Shown: positions 49,506 through 60,743, numbered from the stretch's first letter. The stretch: 64,000 nucleotides of DNA from Flavobacterium sp. (GCA_020403245.1 JADBYA010000005.1:1-64000), one strand, 5' to 3'. Notes: a model not told the origin generated them from the letters alone. Translations and numbers: made by a program.

Positions 49506-51482
49506 TTATTCTTTAATAAATTTAAGTGTTTCATTGATTGTATCTGAACTTAATTTTACAAGATATATTCCCGATGGAATACTAGATACGTTTAACTCAA
49601 ATTCATTTTGATCAACTTTAGTGTTATAAACCTGCTTTCCAATTACATCAAAAATAGTTACTTGAAGATCCTTAACTTCTTTTTGACTAAGCATAATCGA
49701 AAATGTTCCTTTGTTTGGATTAGGGTACAATACTGCCTTACTAATTTTTAAAGTATTACTTTCTTGGCTTACTATATTACCTGCAACTTTTGAAGAAGTT
49801 GCACAAACTGTTAAAGCACCATCAATTTTTAAATCAACAAAACCGTTAGCATTAGGTCTGAAATCAGAATTTTGAAGCACTTCAATAGTATTTTTTGCTA
49901 TAAAATTAGAAGTGTTACCATCTCTAAAGGTTTGATTGGAAATAGTCAACTTATTATTAATATGCTGTAAATCAAAATTAAACCTCCAAAAATCCTGACC
50001 ATCAATTAGGGCATTACCAGTAGAGCTCATCATTTCATATGTAAATTCAACAGCGTCTCCAGTTTCTAATTTTCCTGAACCCATTCTTCCAATCCAATAG
50101 GCATTATATGGATTTGCTTCAAGGTTTTTAGAGGACAACTGAAGTACGTCTTCAACCTCGTCGGGCAGAATACATGAATTTAACGATTGCATTAATGCAA
50201 CAGTACCCGACACAAATGGTGTAGCGATTGATGTTGCACTACCATATAGAAAAGGTGTTATTCCATCAGGCTCAATGCAACCCAACAGATAACTTGAGTA
50301 AATGGGTCCATACCCTGGCCCACAAATATCTACTCTTGTATTTGTGGTAGTTCCTTCGTAATATGGTGTATAAACTCCATTTTCATATGTTCCTGTAGGT
50401 GTAATTAAATCTTCATTATACCAAGAAACATTACCAAAAGGGTAACTTACAACTTCATCTGTAAAGTTGCTGTTTTTGGACTGTACAACTGTAACAGATA
50501 TAACATGATTATATGATGCAGGATAACAATAAATTGAATAATCAGGGGCAGTTATAGGATATGAATCTGGCTTTGGAAATTGACATATATTACCAGCACC
50601 TGCAACCAAGACAACACCCATATCATGCAATTGATTAATAGCATCTTGCTGTGTTACAAAAAAACCTGATGTATAAGTCGGATCGTTAATTTGATAACCT
50701 TGAATCCAACTCATATTAATAACTCTAACACCCATTTGAGCCATTTGCATTAAACCTGGATAATTAGGAGTGTGGACATCCACTGTATAAGGTATGTTTA
50801 AAATTTTGCAATCATAACACACACCTGCTATTCCATGAGCATTATCACCTTTTGCAGCAGCTATTGCTGCAACACCTGTACCATGCCACATTGAAGCAAG
50901 TCCAGGTGGACAATAGAAATTATTTTCAGGAAAAGTATTTAAATAAGTAACTTTTCCATTAAAATCATCGTCAGAACTATCCACCTTCCCATCAGAAATA
51001 CCGATTGTTACATTTCCTTTATAGTTAGAAAAAAAATCCCATGCTTTAGGCGCATTCACATAATCAAAACTCTTTAGACTCATACTAGCCCCCAAATTTG
51101 TCACAGGACTTGTAGTACCATAATCATTGGGATAAGATACTAATTGAATTTGCATTCCTGTTAAATCTTCAGTATTTAGATATTTACTAGGAAATTGAGT
51201 TTTCAAATCGTCCATTAAAGTTGAGCTAGATGTTATGAATGTAAACACATTTACCAAATAACCAGAATAGTTTGGATATGTAGGATAAAAATTGGTTATG
51301 GTATAGTTAGAGAAAAAAGCACTTTCAGCAGTGTTAGTTCCATTATACACTAATACATTACCACTTTTGGTAAATGTAGGCGCGTTGTTTTTATCATTTA
51401 GTTCAACGTTAAAAACATAGGTTGTCTGAGAATGTAGTTGCGAATAGAGTATGCAACAAAAGAATAAAAATAACTTTCTCAT
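49506..51482 (-). CDS. S8 family (subtilisin-like) peptidase with T9SS type A sorting domain
   Basis: GISDGKVDSSDDDF, HGTGVAAIAAA, GSATSIATPFVSGTVALMQS; C-term YPNPNKGTFSIMLSQKE...GIYLVKLSSDTINETLKFIKE. Confidence 0.93.
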   Translation of the reverse strand: MRKLFLFFCCILYSQLHSQTTYVFNVELNDKNNAPTFTKSGNVLVYNGTNTAESAFFSNYTITNFYPTYPNYSGYLVNVFTFITSSSTLMDDLKTQFPSKYLNTEDLTGMQIQLVSYPNDYGTTSPVTNLGASMSLKSFDYVNAPKAWDFFSNYKGNVTIGISDGKVDSSDDDFNGKVTYLNTFPENNFYCPPGLASMWHGTGVAAIAAAKGDNAHGIAGVCYDCKILNIPYTVDVHTPNYPGLMQMAQMGVRVINMSWIQGYQINDPTYTSGFFVTQQDAINQLHDMGVVLVAGAGNICQFPKPDSYPITAPDYSIYCYPASYNHVISVTVVQSKNSNFTDEVVSYPFGNVSWYNEDLITPTGTYENGVYTPYYEGTTTNTRVDICGPGYGPIYSSYLLGCIEPDGITPFLYGSATSIATPFVSGTVALMQSLNSCILPDEVEDVLQLSSKNLEANPYNAYWIGRMGSGKLETGDAVEFTYEMMSSTGNALIDGQDFWRFNFDLQHINNKLTISNQTFRDGNTSNFIAKNTIEVLQNSDFRPNANGFVDLKIDGALTVCATSSKVAGNIVSQESNTLKISKAVLYPNPNKGTFSIMLSQKEVKDLQVTIFDVIGKQVYNTKVDQNEFELNVSSIPSGIYLVKLSSDTINETLKFIKE

Positions 51483-51488
51483 AATTAA

Positions 51489-52769
51489 TTAGTTTTTAAT
51501 TTGACTTTTCAAAGTAGTTATTTCCTTATTCATCTCTATCATATAAAGTGTCAATTCTTCTATTTTTTGAAGCAATAATTTGTTCATTTCTCCTAATTCA
51601 ATTCCTTTTTCCTCAACCTCTTGAGCAGATGGAATGTCTTTTAAGTGCCGTTTATCCTTGATATATTGCTCTACTTCTTCTAAAGTTGGTAAATTGTAAT
51701 CTTTATTGAAAACATAATCAGCCCACGTTGTATAAACTTTAACCCTATTAGCTCTAATTGCTCCGTTTACAGATAATCTGTAACTATCAGTCCCATCAGT
51801 AAAATTAGTAGTTCCAATTCCTACATTTGAGTTAGTTATAATGTTTCCATCTATTAGAGCACTTCCGCCTTGAACAACAAATTTATGTCCTAAACCATAA
51901 TCTGCATATCCACCCACAACAAATTTAGAATTTGATTTCCCCATTTGTAGTCTAATGTTATCATTTCCGTCATCCATCAATTTAAAAATCTCAGCTCCGT
52001 TTTTATCATTTATAATAAAATTTGATTTTCCATTTGATATACCTCCTTGTTTATTACCCATAAAAAGAAGGCGCTCTTTATTGCTCCTGTCAACAACATT
52101 CATTATAAACAAATCATCGTTTGGTGAGATTTCAGTACCCCAAGCATTTAAATCATAAAAATTAAACATTCTTCTTGTTGCACCAGATAAGTTAGAATCG
52201 GTCATTTCATAACCTGCACCAAATACATAGGTATTTCTATAAAAATCCAATGAGCTAGCAAATGAAGTTGCAGATGTTGCAGTATTGGTTGCCCATAGTG
52301 TTTTAGATTTTGTAAAACCATTAACTTCAAGTTTTACTGATGGTGTTAAACTACCAATTCCAACATTACCATTTGTACCATTGATAAAAAACTGTGAATT
52401 AATTGCAGTCGGATTGAACGTAAAATTTCTAGCGTTCATAGTAACAGTTCTATTTGCTGATAATGTGCCATCACTTGTATAAATATTTGTAACTGTAGGA
52501 GCTGTATTCACAACTGGTGTTAAAATTATGTTTCCAGAAGCATCCACACTAAGCGCTTTGCTATTTCCGGTGGTAGTTGCAGTAGCGCTTGTCATATTCG
52601 TTAGTCTGACCCCAGATGCACCAGCTGATGCACTCGTGATTTGTAATCTTGTAGATGGAGAGGTTGTTCCAATACCAACATTGGTATTTACAGCAGTTGG
52701 AAAAGTGTTTTGTGAGTATCCCATGATACTTGATAAAAACAAACCGAAGAATAAAATACGTTTTTTCAT
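51489..52769 (-). CDS. Secreted tail-fibre-like protein (GIGTTSP repeats, C-terminal coiled coil)
   Basis: Signal peptide; NVGIGTTSPSTRLQI, NVGIGSLTPSVKLEV; YIKDKRHLKDIPSAQEVEEKGIELGEMNKLLLQKIEELTLYMIEMNKEI. Confidence 0.8.
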   Translation of the reverse strand: MKKRILFFGLFLSSIMGYSQNTFPTAVNTNVGIGTTSPSTRLQITSASAGASGVRLTNMTSATATTTGNSKALSVDASGNIILTPVVNTAPTVTNIYTSDGTLSANRTVTMNARNFTFNPTAINSQFFINGTNGNVGIGSLTPSVKLEVNGFTKSKTLWATNTATSATSFASSLDFYRNTYVFGAGYEMTDSNLSGATRRMFNFYDLNAWGTEISPNDDLFIMNVVDRSNKERLLFMGNKQGGISNGKSNFIINDKNGAEIFKLMDDGNDNIRLQMGKSNSKFVVGGYADYGLGHKFVVQGGSALIDGNIITNSNVGIGTTNFTDGTDSYRLSVNGAIRANRVKVYTTWADYVFNKDYNLPTLEEVEQYIKDKRHLKDIPSAQEVEEKGIELGEMNKLLLQKIEELTLYMIEMNKEITTLKSQIKN

Positions 52770-52884
52770 AATTAAAATATTTAAAAGTTAAAGTACAAAA
52801 TTTATAAATATTTTCTGGTAATTATTCCAATTTCTTGATATTTTTATACAATTAATTGATAAAATTTTACATTTAAGAAAAAAA

Positions 52885-53217
52885 ATGACTTTAATATCTA
52901 AAAATTTAAAAAGAATAAGAGAAAATAACACCCAACATTCACAAAAAGATGTTGCAGAGTTTCTTGGCATAAAACAGAACACTTATTCCACTTGGGAAAG
53001 TGGTGAAACAGATGTGAAAAGTGACTATTTACCCATACTTGCTACTATTTTTGGTGTTGAAATAAAAGATTTATTTGAGACAAATTCAAATAAAATAAAA
53101 ATCACTCAAACCAATAACGACAATAAAGATAGTTCAGAAAATTACAGTATTGTACTAAAATTACTAGATAAAGAATCGGTTGATAAGTTAGTTGATGCAA
53201 TAAGAGGTAAAATTTAA
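52885..53217 (+). CDS. XRE-family HTH regulator
   Basis: LKRIRENNTQHSQKDVAEFLGIKQNTYSTWESGETDVKSDYLPILATIFGVEI. Confidence 0.88.
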   Translation: MTLISKNLKRIRENNTQHSQKDVAEFLGIKQNTYSTWESGETDVKSDYLPILATIFGVEIKDLFETNSNKIKITQTNNDNKDSSENYSIVLKLLDKESVDKLVDAIRGKI

Positions 53218-53243
53218 ATCTCAGCTTAAATTATTAAAAAAAA

Positions 53244-53975
53244 TCAAATAATTAACCATTTCATTAATTCTTCCTTCTCACCTTCCCAATCTCTAGAAAT
53301 ATTTTTTTTAATACGTTTTGCAGGTATTCCGCCAATAAGTATATTTTGGCCTAATAAAGTATAATCTTTATTACAAAGAGTATTTGATGCTATTGTACAA
53401 TAATCAGATGTAATAGTTTTAGACAAAATGGTAACTCTATTACTTATATAGTTATAATTCCCTAATCTTATTGGTGCAGTAATCGGATATATTTCGCCTG
53501 AAACTGTATCAATCATTTGATGAGCTGTACTGTCTAAAAGTTGTGATTCATATCCTATTCTTGCAAAATCACCAAATGTTATTTTATCATAACACATAAT
53601 TTTACCACTATGACCTAAAGATGACATGTTTCCCATTTCTAAAGTGGCATTTTGTGCGACATGAATAAGATAATCTTTGCCAAATTGTACATGTCCATTC
53701 AGAATCATTTTTCCTTCAAGAGAGAATTCAGCTGTCCCTTTGGAACGAGTAATTAATTCATATGGTTGCCCAAAGCCAATCATTCCTGATTTTATAGGTG
53801 CATTGATAATCATTTCACCGGAAATGCTTTTAAGCTTTACACTGCCGTAGAAGTAAACCGGGAGTTTTTTTGCAGTTGAAAAAGGGAACTTTGCAAAATT
53901 GAAATACAATGTTTTGACCCAGTTAACAAAGTAAAAGAATTTCATTTTATGATATAAGTTTCTCAAGAACTCCAT
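53244..53975 (-). CDS. Hexapeptide-repeat acyltransferase
   Basis: Left-handed beta-helix pattern; APIRLGNYNYISNRVTILSKTITSDYCTIASNTLCNKDYT..NILIGGIPAKRIKK. Confidence 0.85.
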   Translation of the reverse strand: MEFLRNLYHKMKFFYFVNWVKTLYFNFAKFPFSTAKKLPVYFYGSVKLKSISGEMIINAPIKSGMIGFGQPYELITRSKGTAEFSLEGKMILNGHVQFGKDYLIHVAQNATLEMGNMSSLGHSGKIMCYDKITFGDFARIGYESQLLDSTAHQMIDTVSGEIYPITAPIRLGNYNYISNRVTILSKTITSDYCTIASNTLCNKDYTLLGQNILIGGIPAKRIKKNISRDWEGEKEELMKWLII

Positions 53976-53977
53976 AT

Positions 53978-55444
53978 TTATTTATTTTTAGAAAAGTAAT
54001 CTTTAAAATTTAGTTTTTCATTCAATTGGACAAATGAAAACCAAATTGAAATCAGTATTAAAATCGAAAACAATATATACTTCAATAGAACCGTTTCAAT
54101 ATTTAAACACAAAAAAGTTATAACACAAATGACTACACAATACAAAAATAATTTGTAAAATTCACTATCAAAATTAAAATCATACTTTTTAGCAGTAATG
54201 ATTTTCAATCCTAAAAAATGAATAATGTAATTAATAAAAAAAGTAATCCCTAATCCTTCAAGACCATAAAAATAGTATCCTATTACATTGATGATTAAAA
54301 ATAAGGAATTAAAGCCAATTGAGGTTTTGATAAATGTTTTAGAGTCGCCTTTTGCAATTAAAATATACCCCATAGACCATGAAACTGCTTTAATAATCAT
54401 ACCCAAAATTCCCCAGCAAACTAAAGGTACTATGGGTAAAAACTCTTTGGAATATAATAATCGGATAACCGATGGAGCAAAAATCAAAAATAATACTATA
54501 ATTGGCGTTAACAATAGTACAGCTGTGATTGACTGCTCAATCACTAATTTTTTCACTAAGCCATTATCATGACAAACTTTTGCTAATCTAGGATAATAAT
54601 CTGTTGCCATCGCCGTGAAGATAACACCTACATATGTATTTAGAATTGTAAATCCGGCACTATATAACCCAACTTCAGTAACACTTTTATAATTACTAAT
54701 AAAGACTTGAAGTAAATAAGATGATAATGTAGTCAACAGACCAATCAAACTAAGAGAAAAACCAAGTATTATAAGTTGTTTACCTTCTGCAAAAACCTCT
54801 TTATTAGTTAATCTAACATGGTCAATTTTAATTTTTGACCTGAAATAAAAAGCAACCAACATCGCTATAAATGAAGAAAGTACAATTGAAGGAACAATTC
54901 CATCTATTTTATAGAAATAATACAATGGGAGTGAAATTAATAAACCTATTAAGTTGCCATATAAATTGGATTTAGCTAAATATTGGATTTTACTTAAACC
55001 TTGGAGTACAACCAAACTACCGTTGGTTAGTTGTTTGAATAATAAGGTAAAAGAGATTAAAACGAAGGCCAAAGTATATTTTTCATTCCCAAAAGAAATC
55101 ATACTCAATAAAGGAGATAAAGTAACTACAGCAATTGTGCCCAAAATACCCGTTATCCAAATCAATCGATTAAGAATTGAAACTTCTTTACTCAATGATA
55201 AAGAATTGTTTTCTGCCGATGAAATGGCTTTAACTCCACTAGTTTCTATTCCAGCATTGGTAAAACTTCCTACCAAACTAACTGCAGAATTGAATAATCC
55301 AATAAGTCCTATTCCGGCAGGACCAATTAGTAAAGCAATAATTTTTGATCTAATGAGTGAAATTATAATATTAAAAACCTGAACACTGCCAAAAATAGAA
55401 GTTGATTTAATGATTTGGCGATATGAAGATTTTGAATCAGTCAT
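53978..55444 (-). CDS. O-antigen translocase (Wzx-like flippase)
   Basis: Polytopic; IIKSTSIFGSVQVFNIIISLIRSKIIALLIGPAGIGLIGLFNSAVSLVGSFTNAGIETSGVKAIS. Confidence 0.92.
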   Translation of the reverse strand: MTDSKSSYRQIIKSTSIFGSVQVFNIIISLIRSKIIALLIGPAGIGLIGLFNSAVSLVGSFTNAGIETSGVKAISSAENNSLSLSKEVSILNRLIWITGILGTIAVVTLSPLLSMISFGNEKYTLAFVLISFTLLFKQLTNGSLVVLQGLSKIQYLAKSNLYGNLIGLLISLPLYYFYKIDGIVPSIVLSSFIAMLVAFYFRSKIKIDHVRLTNKEVFAEGKQLIILGFSLSLIGLLTTLSSYLLQVFISNYKSVTEVGLYSAGFTILNTYVGVIFTAMATDYYPRLAKVCHDNGLVKKLVIEQSITAVLLLTPIIVLFLIFAPSVIRLLYSKEFLPIVPLVCWGILGMIIKAVSWSMGYILIAKGDSKTFIKTSIGFNSLFLIINVIGYYFYGLEGLGITFFINYIIHFLGLKIITAKKYDFNFDSEFYKLFLYCVVICVITFLCLNIETVLLKYILFSILILISIWFSFVQLNEKLNFKDYFSKNK

Positions 55445-55448
55445 TCAT

Positions 55449-56561
55449 TTAATACTGATTTAAAACTTGAATAACATAATCTACCTCATCATCAGTCATT
55501 ACAGGACTTACAGGCAAACTCAACACTTCGTTATGAATTTTTTCGGTTATAGGAAACGAAAATGCATTCCATCCCGAAGTTTCGGTACTAAATGCTTTTT
55601 GCTGATGTGGCGGAATGGGATAATGAATTAGCGTTTCAATGTTGTTTTGTTTCAAATATGCTTGCAATTCTTGACGATTCTCCGTTCGAATGACAAACAA
55701 ATGAAACACATGATTCTGGGTATAATTCCAAGTTGGTAGAATGATTTTATCGTTTTTGATTCCATCCAAATAGCGTTTGGCAATAACCCGACGTAAATCA
55801 TTTTCGCTTTCCAAATGTGGCAACTTTACATTCAAAAATGCGGCTTGTACTTCATCCAATCGAGAGTTTACACCTATATATTCGTTATGGTATTTTTGCT
55901 CCGAACCATAATTACGCAAAGCAAAAAGCACTTTTGCCAATTCGCTATCATTCGTTGTTATGGCACCAGCGTCGCCAAGCGCACCTAGATTTTTTCCTGG
56001 ATAAAAACTATATGCTGCGCATGATTGCTGATTTTTGATTTGAGATTTGAGATTTGAGATTGCACCGTGAGCTTGAGCAGCATCTTCTATCACTAATAAA
56101 TTATATTGTTTTGCTATTGCATTAATAGCTTCCATTTCCGCCAATTGTCCATAAAGATGAACTGGAAGAATAGCTTTGGTTTTTGGTGTTAATTTTGCTA
56201 GAATTAAATTAGGGTTGATGTTATAGGTTTCTAATTTTGGCTCTACCAAAACTGGAATTAGATTGGCTTGAAGAATAGCCAAAATACTAGCAATATAGGT
56301 ATTGGCAGGCACAATAACTTCATCTCCTTTTTGCAGTTTCCCCAGTTGAATATATGCTTTAAAGATTAAAACCAAGGCATCCAAACCGTTTCCAACACCA
56401 ATGCAATGTTTGGCTCCGCAATAGTTGGCAAAATTGCTTTCAAATGCTTTGACCTCATCGCCCAAAATGAACCAACCTTTATCAAGCACTTGTTGCATTT
56501 TCTCATGAAATGCGGTCTGATAAGGTAAATTGATTTTATGTAAATCGAGGAATTTTATCAT
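55449..56561 (-). CDS. DegT/DnrJ/EryC1/StrS aminotransferase (FdtB-like)
   Basis: [35 protein letters not shown]...[10 protein letters not shown]...[17 protein letters not shown]. Confidence 0.94.
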   Translation of the reverse strand: MIKFLDLHKINLPYQTAFHEKMQQVLDKGWFILGDEVKAFESNFANYCGAKHCIGVGNGLDALVLIFKAYIQLGKLQKGDEVIVPANTYIASILAILQANLIPVLVEPKLETYNINPNLILAKLTPKTKAILPVHLYGQLAEMEAINAIAKQYNLLVIEDAAQAHGAISNLKSQIKNQQSCAAYSFYPGKNLGALGDAGAITTNDSELAKVLFALRNYGSEQKYHNEYIGVNSRLDEVQAAFLNVKLPHLESENDLRRVIAKRYLDGIKNDKIILPTWNYTQNHVFHLFVIRTENRQELQAYLKQNNIETLIHYPIPPHQQKAFSTETSGWNAFSFPITEKIHNEVLSLPVSPVMTDDEVDYVIQVLNQY

Positions 56562-56636
56562 GTTTGGTGGTAAACTATCTACCATTTATTTGTCGGAGTT
56601 ATTGAATGTCTAAGATGGCTTTGGGTCTGTTGGCTT

Positions 56637-56825
56637 TTATAATTTGGGTTTAATATAAATGATAAAATTGTCCTTATTTTTATCTACTTTATTTTTAACT
56701 GGAAACTTAGATATGCTTTCAGACAATCTTATAAAACTATAAATACGCTCGGATTTAGATAATTTCAAAAAATCTTCTAATTGTCTTGTATTGCTTTCAT
56801 CTTTCGTTTGAAATGTGATTTGCAT
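56637..56825 (-). CDS. Small conserved hypothetical protein
   Basis: MQITFQTKDESNTRQLEDFLKLSKSERIYSFIRLSESISKFP; 62 aa, between co-directional genes. Confidence 0.5.
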   Translation of the reverse strand: MQITFQTKDESNTRQLEDFLKLSKSERIYSFIRLSESISKFPVKNKVDKNKDNFIIYIKPKL

Positions 56826-56858
56826 GGTCTTATTTTTAGCCAAATGTAGGGATTTTGA

Positions 56859-57836
56859 TTAAATCATAATGTTTTCCAACAAATGATAATTAGCGGTTTC
56901 TACTTCATAAAAATCTTGAACCAACGATATGGCTCCAAAACTCTCTTTCCAAAAATTGATAGAAGCCACGATGTTTTGCCCTTGATTTTCATGTGAAGGC
57001 CCAAAATCAAAGTAGTCTTTTCCTTTTGAAAAAGTGTTAATCAAAAAATCGTATAAAAAATCGATGCTTCCCAACTCATTATTGTCTTCATTCCCCGAAA
57101 TGTATTGAGGTTTAACAACCTTATCAGTTATAAAAACTGTTGTACCACAGACTAATTTAGTATCATGATACACGTTAAAATGACGAATATTATCAGGAAA
57201 TCTCTTTTGCAAAAGCGAAATTTCAGCAGCGGTATGAACAGGAACAGCGTTGTATTTTTCTTTTAAATTTGGGATAAGCAATTGATTCCAAAAAATATCA
57301 AAATTTGTCTCTTCCTTGATGATTAAATTATTTTTTTTGCCTCTATTAATACATTGTCGTCGTGACTTGGAAATAGCACTATCTTGTTTTAAAGAAATAA
57401 TAGAAACTGCATGTTTCATTAACCTTTTTGACTTACAAATATGTGACAGATAATTAATTTCATCAGAAAAAAAAGCACAATAAATACTTGGGATTTCTTT
57501 GAATGACAATTTTGCAATATTGTGTTGAAACAAAAATTTTAAAACTGCTTTATACACATCAATTGTGGAAGACAATTTTGCCTTTTTATGCAAAACCAAT
57601 CCACCATAAGTCAACCCTTGATGAGAAAAAACAACACGCTCTACTCTATTGGCAGGAAGTAATGCAACTAAATTCTCTCCATCAAAAACTAGCAACGAAA
57701 AATCCTCAAATCGATCAGCATGGTATTCCATAAAATCACGATGAAAAAGAAATGTGGCATTTTTGGCAATGCTTATAAATGCATTCCAAAGTTCAAAATA
57801 TTCAGAAGAATAATGTCTGACAGTATAGTTTTTCAC
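56859..57836 (-). CDS. GNAT/FemAB-like acetyltransferase
   Basis: ESLLVFDGENLVALLPAN...SRRQCINRGKKNNLIIKEE...GSIDFLYDFLINTFSKGKDYFDFGPSHENQG. Confidence 0.85.
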   Translation of the reverse strand: MKNYTVRHYSSEYFELWNAFISIAKNATFLFHRDFMEYHADRFEDFSLLVFDGENLVALLPANRVERVVFSHQGLTYGGLVLHKKAKLSSTIDVYKAVLKFLFQHNIAKLSFKEIPSIYCAFFSDEINYLSHICKSKRLMKHAVSIISLKQDSAISKSRRQCINRGKKNNLIIKEETNFDIFWNQLLIPNLKEKYNAVPVHTAAEISLLQKRFPDNIRHFNVYHDTKLVCGTTVFITDKVVKPQYISGNEDNNELGSIDFLYDFLINTFSKGKDYFDFGPSHENQGQNIVASINFWKESFGAISLVQDFYEVETANYHLLENIMI

Positions 57837-57953
57837 AGGTTTGGTTTAGACATTGGAAAATTAAACATTTATTTTTTAATAACATTAACTCCGATGAAAT
57901 TTAGAAATTCAAAATAATTACTTATTTTTATTGCTATCAAATAGTATGTTACT

Positions 57954-59771
57954 TTGAATTATAAACGAAAAATAGTCTGTTTTATTGCTTTTTGGCTTCA
58001 TATTTATAGTGTGAAAAGCCAGGATATAAGTTTGTATCAGCAGTTTAATGGACGGTATGATTTTACTTTTATTGGTAATACCTTGAATGTTCAGCCCAAT
58101 GGTGCTAATGATCCGTGCCTCTTATTGCCAAGCTCGGACGCCACTTTGAATTTAAGTCCAACTGATGTCATCGAAAACGCCTATTTGTATTGGGCTGGTT
58201 CTGGTACAGGTGATTTTAATGTTAAACTAAATGGAATTGACATCTCTTCGCAACGAAATTTCTCAGCGATTCAAAGTATGAATGGAAATCCGTTTTTTAG
58301 TGCTTTTGCCGATGTTACAACACAACTACAAACCACTGGAAATGGCCTCTATACTTTTTCTGACCTTGATGTATCTCCATTTTTAAATCCGGATACTTAT
58401 TGCAACAATGCAACCAACTTTTCTGGCTGGGCAATTGTAATTGTGTTTAGCAATCCAACATTACCACTAAATCAGATTAATGTTTATGACGGATTAGAAG
58501 CATTATCAACTGCCGTAGTTAACGTTCAAGATCAACTGATCATCAATTTAGGAAACTTAAATGTATTAGATAATTCTGGAGCTAAACTAGGATTTGTAGC
58601 TTGGGAAGGTGACGCTAACATTGCGAATCAAGAATCATTATTGGTTAATGGAAATATCATAAATAACCCTCCGTTAAATCCGGGAAATAACGCTTTTAAT
58701 GGCACCAATAGTATCACTGGTAGCAGTAGTTTATACAATATGGATTTGGATATATATGACATTCAAAATTATATAAGCATTGGTAACTCTACTGTTGAAG
58801 TAAAAATGACAACCGCACAAGATTTTGTTTTAATAAATACCATAGTCACTAAACTGAACAGTCAATTGCCCGATGCTACAGTGGCAATAAATTCTGTTGA
58901 AAATCAATGTGACTCGAGAACTATTGTGGTAAATTTTTCGGTATCCAACTTGAATAGTACCAATCCACTACCGGCTCAAACACCCATTTCAATTTATATC
59001 AATAATCAATTTTTACAAACCACTACAACCAATGCTGTAATTCCAGTTGATGGTTCTATTTCCTCCCAAATTACATTGGTAATTCCCAATTCAATACCTG
59101 ATACTTTTGAAATCAAATTTGTGGTAGATGATACTGGAAATGGTTCTGGAATAGTAGCCGAATTAATTGAAACGAACAATACTTTTTCCATTTCAAATTC
59201 CTTATGGTTTTCGCCTACTTTTAATACCTTAGAATCTTTAATCTCTTGTAACGAAGGATTTACTAGAGGAACTTTTGATTTTTCGGGTTATGAAGAATTG
59301 GTAAAAACGAATTCAAATGATACTGTTCAATTTTATGAAACTATAGAAAATGCAACAAATAACGTAAATCCTATTTTAAATACTACAAATTATGTTGCAA
59401 TATCCACTCCCAAAGAAATTTTTATAAGAATTGACAATGAAAATTGCTTTAGTATTACCTCATTTTTACTAACAACAAGAAATTGTCCTCCAACAGTTTA
59501 TAACTATATCTCTGCCAATAACGACTCCTACAACGATAATTTGACAATAGATGGTTTATATGATATTTTCCTCGATTTTAAAATAGAAATTTACAACCGT
59601 TGGGGAAGATTGATTTGGACAGGAAATCAAAATACCGATAAATGGACTGGTCAAGTAAAAAACGGAATTGGAAGTGAAAATGCACCTGATGGCACTTATT
59701 TTTATTTGCTGTTTTTGAATGATATTGACTATCCTAAACCACTATCTGGTTATTTGTTTTTGGTACATTAA
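57954..59771 (+). CDS. Secreted protein with T9SS type B (CHU_C-like) sorting domain; TTG start
   Basis: C-term FKIEIYNRWGRLIWTGNQNTDKWTGQ...APDGTYFYLLFLND..PLSGYLFLVH. Confidence 0.88.
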   Translation: MNYKRKIVCFIAFWLHIYSVKSQDISLYQQFNGRYDFTFIGNTLNVQPNGANDPCLLLPSSDATLNLSPTDVIENAYLYWAGSGTGDFNVKLNGIDISSQRNFSAIQSMNGNPFFSAFADVTTQLQTTGNGLYTFSDLDVSPFLNPDTYCNNATNFSGWAIVIVFSNPTLPLNQINVYDGLEALSTAVVNVQDQLIINLGNLNVLDNSGAKLGFVAWEGDANIANQESLLVNGNIINNPPLNPGNNAFNGTNSITGSSSLYNMDLDIYDIQNYISIGNSTVEVKMTTAQDFVLINTIVTKLNSQLPDATVAINSVENQCDSRTIVVNFSVSNLNSTNPLPAQTPISIYINNQFLQTTTTNAVIPVDGSISSQITLVIPNSIPDTFEIKFVVDDTGNGSGIVAELIETNNTFSISNSLWFSPTFNTLESLISCNEGFTRGTFDFSGYEELVKTNSNDTVQFYETIENATNNVNPILNTTNYVAISTPKEIFIRIDNENCFSITSFLLTTRNCPPTVYNYISANNDSYNDNLTIDGLYDIFLDFKIEIYNRWGRLIWTGNQNTDKWTGQVKNGIGSENAPDGTYFYLLFLNDIDYPKPLSGYLFLVH

Positions 59772-59812
59772 TCTTTCTCTTCTATACTCATAAACCTAAT
59801 AAACTTTTACTA

Positions 59813-60601
59813 TTGAAACAGATCACATCCGCTCAAAATCCTTATATAAAATCATTAATTCAACTCCAAGAAAAAGCCAAAGCCCGAAAACAATCAGGCA
59901 CTTTTTTGATTGAAGGTGTGCGAGAAATTGAACTGGCTATCAGAGGAAACTATGAATTGGAAACACTATTATTTGTTCCAGAAGTAATAAACAATCTTCA
60001 AATTTTCAAATCCCCAAATCTCCAAATTGAATTAATTGAAATCACAAAAGAAGTCTATCAAAAACTTGCTTACCGAGATACAACCGAAGGAATTATTGCC
60101 GTTGCTAAAATCAAATCAACACTACTTTCCGATTTAAAACTACCCAATAATCCATTGATAGTAGTTATGGAAGCCATCGAAAAACCGGGAAATATTGGTG
60201 CTATGTTGCGCACCTGTGATGCTGCCAATATAGATGCTGTAGTTATTGCTAATCCAAAAACCGATTTATACAATCCCAATACTATTCGTTCCAGTGTAGG
60301 TTGTTTGTTTACCAATCAAATAGCGATGGCTTCAACAGAAGAAACGATTGCATTTTTTCATAAAAAAAATATTGCTTTTTATAGTGCTACGCTACAAAAT
60401 TCCATTTCCTATCACACTCAAGATTATACTCAACCTACAGCATTAGTTGTGGGTACAGAAGCCACGGGACTCTCTCAACCATGGCGAGACCAAGCCAAAC
60501 AAAATATCATCATTCCTATGCAAGGCGAAATAGACAGTATGAATGTTTCTGTGGCAGCAGCCATTTTAATCTTTGAAGCCAAAAGACAAAGGGGTTTTTG
60601 A
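59813..60601 (+). CDS. TrmH/SpoU family RNA 2'-O-ribose methyltransferase
   Basis: EKPGNIGAMLRTCDAANIDAV...RSSVGCLF...VVGTEATGLS..IPMQGEIDSMNVSVAAAI. Confidence 0.94.
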   Translation: MKQITSAQNPYIKSLIQLQEKAKARKQSGTFLIEGVREIELAIRGNYELETLLFVPEVINNLQIFKSPNLQIELIEITKEVYQKLAYRDTTEGIIAVAKIKSTLLSDLKLPNNPLIVVMEAIEKPGNIGAMLRTCDAANIDAVVIANPKTDLYNPNTIRSSVGCLFTNQIAMASTEETIAFFHKKNIAFYSATLQNSISYHTQDYTQPTALVVGTEATGLSQPWRDQAKQNIIIPMQGEIDSMNVSVAAAILIFEAKRQRGF

Positions 60602-60743
60602 TTGAGGATTTAAGAATTGGTATTTTGAATTTCACCATTCACTATGGATTTATCACTGTGGGCAAATCTCTAATCCTTTTTTAATTTACTATTTGCACAT
60701 CTCATTTGTTCTTCCTAATTTTAGGAATTGTTTAAAAAATGCT

